Source: Emcibacter sp. (GTDB lineage Bacteria; Pseudomonadota; Alphaproteobacteria; Sphingomonadales; Emcibacteraceae). From it: 64,000 nt of DNA. The notes below the pieces were generated by a model. It had not been told where the DNA came from. It saw only the letters and a program-made list of their open reading frames with translations, and did not search any database. The position numbers and the translations under genes were made by a program. Within the stretch, counting starts at the first letter, position 1, and the number at the start of each line of letters is the position of its first letter. This document shows, piece by piece, positions 8,524-16,779 of this stretch. Location: contig JAKIUQ010000006.1 of NCBI GenBank assembly GCA_021647465.1, positions 124,001-188,000 on the forward strand. Reading direction: 5' to 3'.

Positions 8524-9108
8524 TTGAAAAATTTTTTGTTTTACGTCTCTATATTGTTAAGTTTTTTGGCTGTCCTTGTTTCGCCATCTTATGCTCAGGA
8601 TAAAGCTGCAGATAAAAATAAAATAATTGTGCCCTGCGCCCATCCCATGTTTCGGGCATTGGACTTTTGGGTTGGTGATTGGCAGGTCTATCATAAAGAC
8701 AGCGGAAAACTTGCCGGTTTCGATCGGGTGGGACGTACTTTAAAAGGCTGCGCCATACAACAAAGCTGGATATCTCTGGATGATCATTTTTCATCACCCA
8801 TGGTGCCGTTCCGCATGAATGGCAAAAGCCTGACGGCTTTTGATGGCCAGAATTGGACTCAGTTCTGGGTGGATAATCAGGCGGGCTCGCAAGTTATAAA
8901 AGGCAATTTTGAGGGGGATAAGCTTATTTTGACATCAGAAACACCCATCATGGGCCATATATATAAATTAACATGGCAACAGAAAAAAGACGGTACGGTT
9001 GAACATATTGCCCGGCGTCAAAAGCAGGGAGAAGACATATGGCAAACATTATTCGACTTTATTTACAGAAAAAACATAGCTCACTTTGTCAATCCAGAAG
9101 AAGAATAA
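8524..9108 (+). CDS. secreted protein of unknown function (DUF1579-like)
   Basis: A 194-residue protein with a clear Sec signal peptide (hydrophobic residues about 3-19, cleavage near SYAQ). It starts with TTG and AAAGGA about 8 bases before. The mature part begins with a Cys-Pro-containing segment and FRALDFWVGDWQVYHKDSG, then repeated beta-strand-like stretches (FDRVGRTLKGCAI, FDGQNWTQFWVDN). This resembles periplasmic lipocalin-like DUF1579-type proteins that open with FDFWxGxW. No catalytic motif was found. It is followed after 47 bp by the subtilase gene on the same strand and may share its transcript. Function is unknown. Confidence 0.7.
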   Translation: MKNFLFYVSILLSFLAVLVSPSYAQDKAADKNKIIVPCAHPMFRALDFWVGDWQVYHKDSGKLAGFDRVGRTLKGCAIQQSWISLDDHFSSPMVPFRMNGKSLTAFDGQNWTQFWVDNQAGSQVIKGNFEGDKLILTSETPIMGHIYKLTWQQKKDGTVEHIARRQKQGEDIWQTLFDFIYRKNIAHFVNPEEE

Positions 9109-9155
9109 AATTCATTCATCAGGCACCTTTAATTAATATAGAGATAATTTATTAA

Positions 9156-11486
9156 ATGAAGACTTTTTTAAAATTAAATCTTCTTATAATCAGCAGTATA
9201 TTTCTGGCGTCTTGCGGGTCTTCACCCGGGGGCGGAGGCGGAAACTCTGCGCCTCTTGCGCCGCCGCCAACGCCGCCGCCGGGGCCTGTGAATTATAATA
9301 CAACTGAATATCGCAATAATTATGGTCTGGATCAAATAAATGCTATTGCAGCCTATGAAAATGAAGCTACGGGTGAGGGCATTACCGTTGCCGTTATCGA
9401 TTCCGGTATTGATGTCGATAATTCGCAGATAGTCGCCAATATTCATCCTGACAGCACCAATATTGTCACAGGTCAGAAATCAGGCCTGAATGATATCGCT
9501 GGCCATGGTACGGGCGTCGCGGGTGTGATCGCGGCGGTTCGGAATCCTTCTAACACCACGAATGTGAATACGCATGGCGTCGCGTTTGATGCTCAGATCA
9601 TGGCCATTAACGCGGCATCTGTGGGCAGTTGTGAAAGCGAGGATGGCTGTTCATTTTTTGATAGTGATATCGCCGCCGCCCTTGATTATGCCCGTGTTCG
9701 CGGCGTAAAAATTGTCAATATCAGTTTGGGCGGGGATGATTTTAATTCGCCAATTCTGGTGAATGCCTACAGAAGAGCCGTTGAGGCTGGCATGATTATG
9801 ATTCTGGCTGCAGGTAACCGGGATGAAGCCGATACAGAGCTTGATATGGCGCAGCCAGAAAGATCGGGTGCTGTGGCTTGGGCGGATTGGGCCAATGGGC
9901 AGATTATTCTGGCCGGCGGCGTTGATGCAACATCCGCTTTTTGGGACGGCAGCCATCGGGCGGGAGAGATCGCAAAGAATGTATTTTTGGTTGCCGGCGC
10001 TGAGGATATTTTATCAATTGGTATTGATGAGAATGGCGACGAAGCTTTTTTCCTGTGGAGCGGCACGTCCTTTGCCGCGCCCCATATCTCTGGCGCGGCG
10101 GCGTTACTGATGCAGGCTTTTCCAAATTTAACAGGGAAACAGGTGGCCGATCTGCTATTCAGTACGGCGACGGATTTGGGGGCCGTGGGGCCTGACATAA
10201 TCTTTGGCAGGGGGCTGATTAATATTGAGGCGGCATTCCAGCCTCAGGGGGCGTCTTCTATTGCCGTAAGGACCGCTGCTGGTGATACTCAGGTGGTTGC
10301 GCTGGAGAGCAGCGTTTTATTGGGCGGCAATGCTTTTGGCGGTTTCACCAGTTTTTCTGATGGCTTAAGCAACAGCATGATGCTTGACGGTCTTAACCGG
10401 TCATTTCGCGTGGATCTGGGGCAGCAGATTTTTGATCGGGGGCAGAATATTCAACTTGGCGGCCTTATAGAATCCAAAAGAGGCAGCCGAACGTCGTCAT
10501 TACAATTTGATCAATCGACAGAGGTGAAATTCTCATGGCAGGAAGACTGGCGTTTTCAGGAAGTGGAAGAGCAATATTTCTCCCATCAAAATAACGTCCG
10601 TAACCGCTATTCTGGGCTTCGTATGAAGTTGACGATGGCAATGGGCAGCAATCAGAATATGACATTTTCTCAAGGGCTTTCCTTAAAAGAGGCTCTGGAG
10701 GATTATGATCAGAATGAATTCTTAAGTATCGGCAAAGAAGATTTCATGGCGTTGATTGGGCGGGATAAAAGCCAAAATGCCATATGGGGCCAGAAGCTGA
10801 ATTCTAAAAGCAGATTGAATATTTTATTTGGCCGAAGTCAGCAGGAATGGCAAGAATATAATTTGAAATCAGATAGCTATGTCATGATGGCTCGGGTGGA
10901 ACATCAATTGCTCCCTTCTGCCAATATTAGTATTGATCTGGGGCTGATGAATGAGAATGGCAGTGTTCTGGGCAGCTTGTCTGATGGGGCGATATCACTG
11001 GGAAAGGGCGCCTCTACCGCATTTATTAATGCCCGGTTTGATATGGCTTTTGCCAAAAACTTTAATTTTTTCACCAGAGCATCTTACGGCATGACCAATG
11101 TGAAGGCGGCAGATTTGAGCCTGGTTGAACAGATTGATAGTTTGACTTCCGGCAGCTTTTCCATTGGCATTACGGCAAACTCTCTGTTGCAAAAAGGCGA
11201 CCGTTTGAGCTTGGCAGTCAGTCAGCCTCTAAGGGTTATGAGCGGTCAGGCAAACCTATCTTATGTGGCAAGCCGAAACTATCAAACGGATAGCCTGTCA
11301 TTTATCAGCAATCAGGTATCATTATCGCCGTCAGGACGGGAAATTGATTTTGAGCTGGCTTACCGCATAGCGGACTTGTTTGGCGCGCAGGTAGATTTTA
11401 ATATCCTGCATCAAATCAACCCAAATCATAACCGGGAAAACCCCGATAATACGGGTGTTTTAATCCGGTTTGGTTCTGTGTTTTAA
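9156..11486 (+). CDS. S8 subtilase with lipoprotein signal and autotransporter-type C-terminus
   Basis: A 776-residue surface protease. The lipobox LASC gives Cys20, followed by a Gly/Pro-rich linker (residues 23-45). The subtilase domain spans about 55-355, with Asp82 (VIDSGID), His117 (GHGTGVAG), oxyanion Asn221 (AAGN) and Ser305 (SGTSFAAPH). The C-terminal 400 residues are rich in alternating polar/aromatic strands and end in a terminal Phe (RFGSVF), as in type V autotransporter barrels. A lipidated serine-protease autotransporter resembles Bordetella SphB1. The predicted path is Sec export, lipidation, and barrel insertion with surface display. Substrates are unknown; the RTX protein or envelope proteins in this window are possible targets. 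Confidence 0.9.
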   Translation: MKTFLKLNLLIISSIFLASCGSSPGGGGGNSAPLAPPPTPPPGPVNYNTTEYRNNYGLDQINAIAAYENEATGEGITVAVIDSGIDVDNSQIVANIHPDSTNIVTGQKSGLNDIAGHGTGVAGVIAAVRNPSNTTNVNTHGVAFDAQIMAINAASVGSCESEDGCSFFDSDIAAALDYARVRGVKIVNISLGGDDFNSPILVNAYRRAVEAGMIMILAAGNRDEADTELDMAQPERSGAVAWADWANGQIILAGGVDATSAFWDGSHRAGEIAKNVFLVAGAEDILSIGIDENGDEAFFLWSGTSFAAPHISGAAALLMQAFPNLTGKQVADLLFSTATDLGAVGPDIIFGRGLINIEAAFQPQGASSIAVRTAAGDTQVVALESSVLLGGNAFGGFTSFSDGLSNSMMLDGLNRSFRVDLGQQIFDRGQNIQLGGLIESKRGSRTSSLQFDQSTEVKFSWQEDWRFQEVEEQYFSHQNNVRNRYSGLRMKLTMAMGSNQNMTFSQGLSLKEALEDYDQNEFLSIGKEDFMALIGRDKSQNAIWGQKLNSKSRLNILFGRSQQEWQEYNLKSDSYVMMARVEHQLLPSANISIDLGLMNENGSVLGSLSDGAISLGKGASTAFINARFDMAFAKNFNFFTRASYGMTNVKAADLSLVEQIDSLTSGSFSIGITANSLLQKGDRLSLAVSQPLRVMSGQANLSYVASRNYQTDSLSFISNQVSLSPSGREIDFELAYRIADLFGAQVDFNILHQINPNHNRENPDNTGVLIRFGSVF

Positions 11487-11525
11487 ATTATTTTTAATCT
11501 GGAAGGAGCATAGCGACTCAGCGAC

Positions 11526-11557
11526 CAAGCGGGAGCGCAGCCTTTAGCGGCCGCTTG
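11526..11557. repeat. GC-rich extragenic hairpin between convergent genes
   Basis: CAAGCGG (11526-11532) pairs with CCGCTTG (11551-11557) around a GC-rich core, within a block of GAGC/AGCGAC-like motifs running from about 11502 to 11565. It lies between the ends of the subtilase gene and the GGDEF-EAL gene. It looks like an extragenic palindromic repeat and may also stop transcription, though there is no clear T-run. No second copy was seen in the window. Confidence 0.35.
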
Positions 11558-11604
11558 AGCGTAATCCAAAAAACAGGAACCCCGCGGCTTGGTAAAGGGG
11601 ATGT

Positions 11605-13875
11605 CTAATGGTCATTTCGTTCGGCATGCGTGATAAGCCATTGTTCAAACTCATCTGCGGGAATTGGTTTGCTGAAATAATAACCTTGCAAGACATCGCA
11701 GCCTTTCTGACGCAAGATCTGGGCCTGTTCCATAGTTTCGACGCCTTCTGCGACAACCGTCAGACCAAGGCTGTGACCAAGGCGAATCACCGCATCCGTT
11801 ATGGCCGCATCATCGTGATCTTCTGTAATATCGTTGATGAAGGATTGATCAATTTTAAGCTGGTGTACAGGAAAGCGTTTCAAATAAGCCAAAGAAGAGT
11901 AGCCCGTGCCGAAATCATCAATGGCAAGGGAAATCCCCATTTCTGCGAGAACTTCCAGCTTGCGCGCTACAGCTTTAGTATCTCCAATAACCATGCCTTC
12001 TGTAATTTCAAGCTCAATACCACTTGAATCAACCTGAGAGCTCGCAAGCGCATTTTTTACATTATCGACAAAATCTTTTGACTGGAACTGCCGCGCAGAA
12101 ATATTCACACATACGCGAAAACGCGGCAAATCCATTTCTTGCCATATTTTGGCCTGCTGGCAAGCCATTTCCAGAATTTTTTGTCCTAAAGTCAGCATTA
12201 AGTCGGAATTCTCTGCAATAGGGATGAAGTCGAATGGCGGGATCATTCCCTTCTCTGGATGCTGCCAACGGACAAGGGCTTCTGCACCTGTAATACTGTC
12301 ATCAATTGTACTCAGCATGGGCTGATAATGTAAAAGAAGTTCATCATTCTGGATGGCTTTTTCCAGGTCAACTTCAATTTGCTTTTCTTTTTTCGATTGG
12401 GCATCCATTTCCAGATTATATAAACGAAAATCATTCTTTCCGTTGTTTTTAGCCTCATAGAGCGCCACATCAGCCATTCTGAATAATTCTTCGGGGTTTT
12501 GGGAATCGTCAGGGAAAAAACTTATGCCTATGCTGGCGCCAATACAATGGGTGTTGCCATTGATCAAGATTGGTTTTCGTACGCTATCCAATACCCGTCG
12601 CGCGGCTTTAACGGTGTCGATTTCTTTTCTTATGTTGGTTGATATAATTGCGAATTCGTCACCGCCCAGCCGGGCAACGGTGTCAACTTCCCGCGCGCAG
12701 CCATCCAACCGGTCCGCGATAATACGCAATAATTTATCGCCAGTAGCATGACCATAAATATCGTTAACCGGTTTAAAGCCATCCAGATCAAGGAACATTA
12801 CGGATAATTTATTATTGGTTCTCAGGGCCATACGCAAGGCCTCATCCAGCCGTTGCTGCAAAAGATTTCTATTGGCAAGCCCTGTTAAACTATCATGGAG
12901 CGCCATTCTGCGTATCAGAATTTCTGCTTCATGACGTTCAGTCACATCTGAAATAACAATGGTAAATTGTTTTTCTCCGCTGATATTCACTTCCCGTATA
13001 TTCAGTTCAACGGGAAATGACGTCCCGCAATTTTTGAAGCCTGTACCATTGTGTCTTTTTAATTGTTCTTCTTCTTCGAGTGAGGTGATGAATGCTTCAA
13101 AATCTTTTTCGGAAATCACCCGCGCTGTTTTTAATATGAACAGCAGGTTTTTCCCGATCAATTCATGGGAAGTATAGCCGAACATATTTTTTACGGCATG
13201 ATTACAGGTTAAGATGTTGCCCTTGGCATCCATCGTGATAAGAACATCGGAAATGGCATTTAAAATGGCCTCAATATGTTTTGCGGTATTTTCGGCAATT
13301 TCACGGGTAATCGCCAGGTCTTCGGCCATTTGAATGGCTTTGACCGCCTCTTGTTCCATGATTTCACGGTCAGAGCGCGCTTCTAAGATGGATGTTGAAT
13401 CTGAACCGGAAATGTCATTATCGTGCGGCGGAGGCGTGGATTGAAGGTAATAATTTGGATTTGATCGTAATGAGATATCCGAGAAAGTTAATATCATGCC
13501 GGAATCGGGCATAACCTCCCCCTTGATATCAAGGGTTTTTTCCTGGCTTATGTGGTATTCATAACTGAAAGGAAATAATTCCTCGGACGTTTTTGCCTTT
13601 GAAAGTTCGCATAATATTTTAGCAGCGAAGTTGTTCCGTCCATCACTTTTCTGGTTGGACCAGTTGATATGGAGGATATCATTTAAATCTGTGGCTATGT
13701 CAAAGGATTCATTCTCAAGGCCGAGAAGAGTGAATAGTTTTTTATTCCATTGCTTTAAAATAAGCTGTTGATTAAACACAGCTACGCCGTGAGGCAAGCT
13801 ATCCAGTATTTCTTGCAATTTACTATTCCCCGGAACTTTTTGATTCTGAATTACGCTAACTACTTTTCCATTCAT
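11605..13875 (-). CDS. PAS-GGDEF-EAL cyclic-di-GMP protein
   Basis: A 756-residue cytoplasmic signalling protein without membrane helices. Two PAS-like sensor domains (about 18-135 and 195-315) are joined by a short coiled coil. The GGDEF domain has an intact GGDEF at 404-408 and the inhibitory RxxD site REVD at 395-398, so diguanylate cyclase activity with product feedback is plausible. The EAL domain has EAL at 532-534 and DDFGTGYS, so phosphodiesterase activity is plausible too. The net output cannot be read from sequence. It may influence aggregation or biofilm proteins such as the RTX and PEP-CTERM products here, but there is no direct link. Confidence 0.95.
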   Translation of the reverse strand: MNGKVVSVIQNQKVPGNSKLQEILDSLPHGVAVFNQQLILKQWNKKLFTLLGLENESFDIATDLNDILHINWSNQKSDGRNNFAAKILCELSKAKTSEELFPFSYEYHISQEKTLDIKGEVMPDSGMILTFSDISLRSNPNYYLQSTPPPHDNDISGSDSTSILEARSDREIMEQEAVKAIQMAEDLAITREIAENTAKHIEAILNAISDVLITMDAKGNILTCNHAVKNMFGYTSHELIGKNLLFILKTARVISEKDFEAFITSLEEEEQLKRHNGTGFKNCGTSFPVELNIREVNISGEKQFTIVISDVTERHEAEILIRRMALHDSLTGLANRNLLQQRLDEALRMALRTNNKLSVMFLDLDGFKPVNDIYGHATGDKLLRIIADRLDGCAREVDTVARLGGDEFAIISTNIRKEIDTVKAARRVLDSVRKPILINGNTHCIGASIGISFFPDDSQNPEELFRMADVALYEAKNNGKNDFRLYNLEMDAQSKKEKQIEVDLEKAIQNDELLLHYQPMLSTIDDSITGAEALVRWQHPEKGMIPPFDFIPIAENSDLMLTLGQKILEMACQQAKIWQEMDLPRFRVCVNISARQFQSKDFVDNVKNALASSQVDSSGIELEITEGMVIGDTKAVARKLEVLAEMGISLAIDDFGTGYSSLAYLKRFPVHQLKIDQSFINDITEDHDDAAITDAVIRLGHSLGLTVVAEGVETMEQAQILRQKGCDVLQGYYFSKPIPADEFEQWLITHAERNDH

Positions 13876-14038
13876 CTCAGAAAACTCAATTTTATTTTAC
13901 TAATTTTACGGATAGTGTAGCCTTTGTCCCTTAATAGGGCGTTAATATATGGAAGAAGTCTGAATCACTATTTATGAAAATATATAATTCAGTCTATTTT
14001 TTTGAGCATATATTTTGTTTTTTTCACGAAGGGCCAGA

Positions 14039-14281
14039 ATGAAAAACGTTTTTTTTTCGGAGACGCTAGATGTGACGGGACATAAATGCCCGGTGCCGGT
14101 TTTGCGTGCTCGGCGCATACTTGAAGGGATGCCTAAGGGCGGGGTATTAAAGCTATTGGCAACGGATCCCATGACCTTGATTGATATCCCTCATTTTTGT
14201 CAGGAAAATAATTATGACATTCTAAAAATGGCCGAAGATGAATCAATCTTGTATTTTCTTATTAATAAAACTGGTGAATAG
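14039..14281 (+). CDS. tusA: TusA-family sulfur carrier protein
   Basis: An 80-residue sulfurtransferase that accepts persulfide sulfur on the cysteine of the CPxP motif (KCPVPVLRARR), used in tRNA thiolation or sulfur trafficking. The start is placed at ATG 14039 rather than the upstream in-frame ATG at 14015, because the 80-residue product matches the family length and GAAGGG lies just before it. A sufE gene follows after 31 bp, which suggests a sulfur-handling operon. Specific assignment among TusA, YedF and SirA is not certain. Confidence 0.88.
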   Translation: MKNVFFSETLDVTGHKCPVPVLRARRILEGMPKGGVLKLLATDPMTLIDIPHFCQENNYDILKMAEDESILYFLINKTGE

Positions 14282-14312
14282 AGGAATATGGGACTATTTA
14301 TAAAGAAAATTT

Positions 14313-14756
14313 ATGAATGAGTATTTGAATATGAGTGAAACAATCGATGATGTGATCGAGACATTTGATTTTCTGGAAGATTGGGAAGACAGATATAAAT
14401 ATATCATAGAACTTGGCCGTGCGTTGCCGCCTTTTGATGAAAAAGATATGACCGAAGAAAATCGTGTTCATGGCTGTACAAGCCGCGTGTGGCTGATACA
14501 TGAACTTGTGGACGGCAAGGTAATTTTTAAAGGGGAAAGTGATGCGCATATTGTACGGGGTTTGGTCAGCCTTATTTTAATGATTTTTTCCGGTAAAACG
14601 CCGGCAGAAATTTTAACTATTGACGCCAGAGACACGCTGGATAAATTGGGCCTAGAAAAACATCTTTCACCAATGCGGACCAATGGACTTTTTTCCATGG
14701 TGGCAAAAATAAAATCTATTGCGTCGGCCTATGCCGGAATTCCTGCGGCGGAGTGA
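14313..14756 (+). CDS. sufE: SufE family cysteine desulfuration protein
   Basis: Accepts sulfur from the SufS cysteine desulfurase and passes it to Fe-S cluster assembly. The 147-residue product has the family opening (DVIETFDFLEDWEDRYKYII) and the active-site loop NRVHGCTSRVW with the sulfur-accepting Cys. The C-terminal LGLEKHLSPMRTNGL is also typical. It starts at ATG 14313 or possibly 14331; neither has a strong ribosome site. It sits between tusA and two thioesterases on the same strand. Confidence 0.92.
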   Translation: MNEYLNMSETIDDVIETFDFLEDWEDRYKYIIELGRALPPFDEKDMTEENRVHGCTSRVWLIHELVDGKVIFKGESDAHIVRGLVSLILMIFSGKTPAEILTIDARDTLDKLGLEKHLSPMRTNGLFSMVAKIKSIASAYAGIPAAE

Positions 14757-14797
14757 TCGCCTGAATGACCTGAACTACATCAGAAAGGAAATAACTT

Positions 14798-15277
14798 ATT
14801 TCTTCCAACGATATTGAACTTAATGAATTGGTGTTTCTGATTCCCCATGCCCGGCGGCTTGGGCTGCGGCTTCTGGGGAAAGAGGGGGATAATCTTATGA
14901 TTGAGATGCCGTTTAATCCCGAACTTGAGGTTACAGCAGGCGGTGGAATAATTGCAAATGGGGCCATCACGGCATTTTTGGATACGGCGCTTGGGGCGGC
15001 GGCTTATGATCAATTCGAAACCTATAAAAAGATTGTAACACTTGACCTGCGGGTTGATTATTTTGAAAAACCAGAGGCCTTTTCTTCGGTAATCGTAAAG
15101 ACACGCTGCCTTAAAATAACAGAACAGGCCGTGTTCGTGCAAGGGGATGCCTTTAGCAAAGATGAAATCACGCCAATCGCGCATGCTGTTGCTGTATTTT
15201 CCTATGAGGCAATGACAACTTCTGTGGATGACACTTTAAAACGTCTGGATGGAATATCATCCGGGGATGCTGGGTAA
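14798..15277 (+). CDS. PaaI/YdiI-type hotdog thioesterase, possible AUU start
   Basis: A hotdog-fold acyl-CoA thioesterase of about 159 residues. Family features are GGIIANGAITAFLDTALGAAA in the central helix region and VTLDLRVDYFEKP in the beta-sheet. No ATG precedes the homologous region. A TTG at 14828 exists without a ribosome site, whereas AAAGGAA (14784-14790) lies 7 bases before an in-frame ATT at 14798. The intervening codons (SNDIELNEL) read like protein. An AUU start, as known for infC, is therefore the best reading; TTG 14828 is the fallback. It follows sufE by 41 bp and precedes a related thioesterase by 5 bp. Confidence 0.8.
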   Translation: MSSNDIELNELVFLIPHARRLGLRLLGKEGDNLMIEMPFNPELEVTAGGGIIANGAITAFLDTALGAAAYDQFETYKKIVTLDLRVDYFEKPEAFSSVIVKTRCLKITEQAVFVQGDAFSKDEITPIAHAVAVFSYEAMTTSVDDTLKRLDGISSGDAG

Positions 15278-15282
15278 ATATT

Positions 15283-15726
15283 ATGATACAGGATTTCCTG
15301 ATAAAATTAAAAAAACGCGAAGAATTTGACCAAAGTCTGGATATCAGCCCCTATGCAAAAATGATGGGTTTCCGATTGACGCGCGCGCAGAGCGAATTAA
15401 CCACGGTCATGAAATTTAACGCGGATCTGGTGGGCTCGCCTTTCCCCCCGGCCTTGCACGGCGGTACGATCGCGTCTTTATTGGAGATGGCGGCGCTAAT
15501 GCAATTAATCTGGACGATTGATATGACCGACAACCGCCAGCCATTCCCCAAAACCATAGATATTACCATTGATTACTTAAGAAGCGGCAAGCCTGTTGAT
15601 ACCTACGCGCGGGCAAAGGTCTTTCGGCGAGGGCGGCGATTTGCGACCCTTCATTCCGAAGCATGGCAAATTGACCAGAAAAAGCCAATCGCGGCGGCAA
15701 TGTTACATTTTCAAATGATAGATTAA
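15283..15726 (+). CDS. PaaI family hotdog thioesterase (second copy)
   Basis: A 147-residue hotdog thioesterase. It carries the HGGTIASLLEMAAL helix motif and TIDITIDYLRSGKP strand typical of PaaI-like acyl-CoA thioesterases. It is a divergent paralogue of the preceding gene, 5 bp downstream, and the two may form a heteromeric enzyme. Its stop codon overlaps that of the convergent ChaN-like gene by 4 bp. The substrate is unknown; removal of aromatic or medium-chain acyl-CoA is the usual family role. Confidence 0.88.
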   Translation: MIQDFLIKLKKREEFDQSLDISPYAKMMGFRLTRAQSELTTVMKFNADLVGSPFPPALHGGTIASLLEMAALMQLIWTIDMTDNRQPFPKTIDITIDYLRSGKPVDTYARAKVFRRGRRFATLHSEAWQIDQKKPIAAAMLHFQMID

Positions 15727-16667
15727 GGCGATTTTTCTTTTAAATTTTCGCAAGGAGAAATTCTTGGTTCTTTGGGGGTCACCCATATAAAGTCAACCTT
15801 TATATCCAATTCTCCGGGGGAAGGTATTTTTGTCTCAGATTCTAAAAATAACAGACTGATGGACGGGGCTTGATCTTTAAGTTTTTCAAGGTAATAGGGG
15901 ACGCCCAGATCTTTCATTATATGTTTTGACGATGAGATAAGGATGGCTTTTTGATCCGCTGCTCTTTCGTGAAATTTTATCAGTTCTTGTGCAAAAATAC
16001 CAGTTTGCGCACGTTGGATCAGGGCGAGTTTTTCCAAATAATTCGGGGGCAGGATGCCGCAAAAATCTTTGGCGATCCCTTCGGTTATTTGTGCCGCCAG
16101 TTTTTCTGGTACGGGTTTGGATAATAAAGCCGCAAGATCTGGCTTTATGTCAGGGGGCAATCCCCCTAAAGCTTTCCGGTGGATCTGGCCAATTTCATAA
16201 CGGGAAAGATTAAGGGCATGTAGCGGTAATTTATTGAGCATAGCCACATCAAAAACTGGTCTTGCTATGTCCCATGCGGCTTGACCGCTAACGGCCCAGT
16301 TCAACAGCATGTCAAGGCCGGTGGCGTCGAATTCAACGACTTTCTCCTGATGTCTTTTGGTAAATATTGCAAAGGCATTTTGCTTGTTTCGTTCCACATT
16401 ACTGACAAAAATGCCGGGTCTGGCCTTGAGCAGCTGCCGGACAATATCTGCAGCATGGTTCTGATGGCGGGGATTATCCTGCCCTATGCCCAGCAGAATA
16501 GTTTGTGATTTATCGAGCTGTTTGAAAAGGTCTCTTTTTGTTATGAATTTTTTATGCGCAACATTCCAGATTCTGTCAAAAGAAATATCGTTCCTTGTTT
16601 CTGCAATTGCCAAAGCAGGAAGAGAAAAACTGAAGGATAAAAATAAAATGAATAGATAATGTTTCAT
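15723..16667 (-). CDS. ChaN-like (Tiki superfamily) secreted protein, altered motif
   Basis: A 314-residue protein with a Sec signal peptide (MKHYLFILFLSFSFSLPALA). Family landmarks are the FITKRDLFKQL opening, LGIGQDNPRHQNH, AQTGIFAQEL, and a terminal strand ILISSSKHIMKDLGVPYYL. ChaN proteins bind haem and usually have LGExHxxxxHH at the first motif. Here Glu is replaced (LGIGQ) and the later GHC-type motif is KDFCG, so the metal or haem site seems changed. It may be a non-haem or inactive relative. It converges on the thioesterase gene with a shared TTAA. Confidence 0.75.
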   Translation of the reverse strand: MKHYLFILFLSFSFSLPALAIAETRNDISFDRIWNVAHKKFITKRDLFKQLDKSQTILLGIGQDNPRHQNHAADIVRQLLKARPGIFVSNVERNKQNAFAIFTKRHQEKVVEFDATGLDMLLNWAVSGQAAWDIARPVFDVAMLNKLPLHALNLSRYEIGQIHRKALGGLPPDIKPDLAALLSKPVPEKLAAQITEGIAKDFCGILPPNYLEKLALIQRAQTGIFAQELIKFHERAADQKAILISSSKHIMKDLGVPYYLEKLKDQAPSISLLFLESETKIPSPGELDIKVDFIWVTPKEPRISPCENLKEKSP

Positions 16668-16779
16668 ACTATTGGTTTCGCAACATAAAAAAATATTATA
16701 TAACGGTAAAAATTCTGGTTTTCACGCCATTCTTTGTCACTAATCGACTTTATACCCCCAACGAAGAAAGATAAATAGC

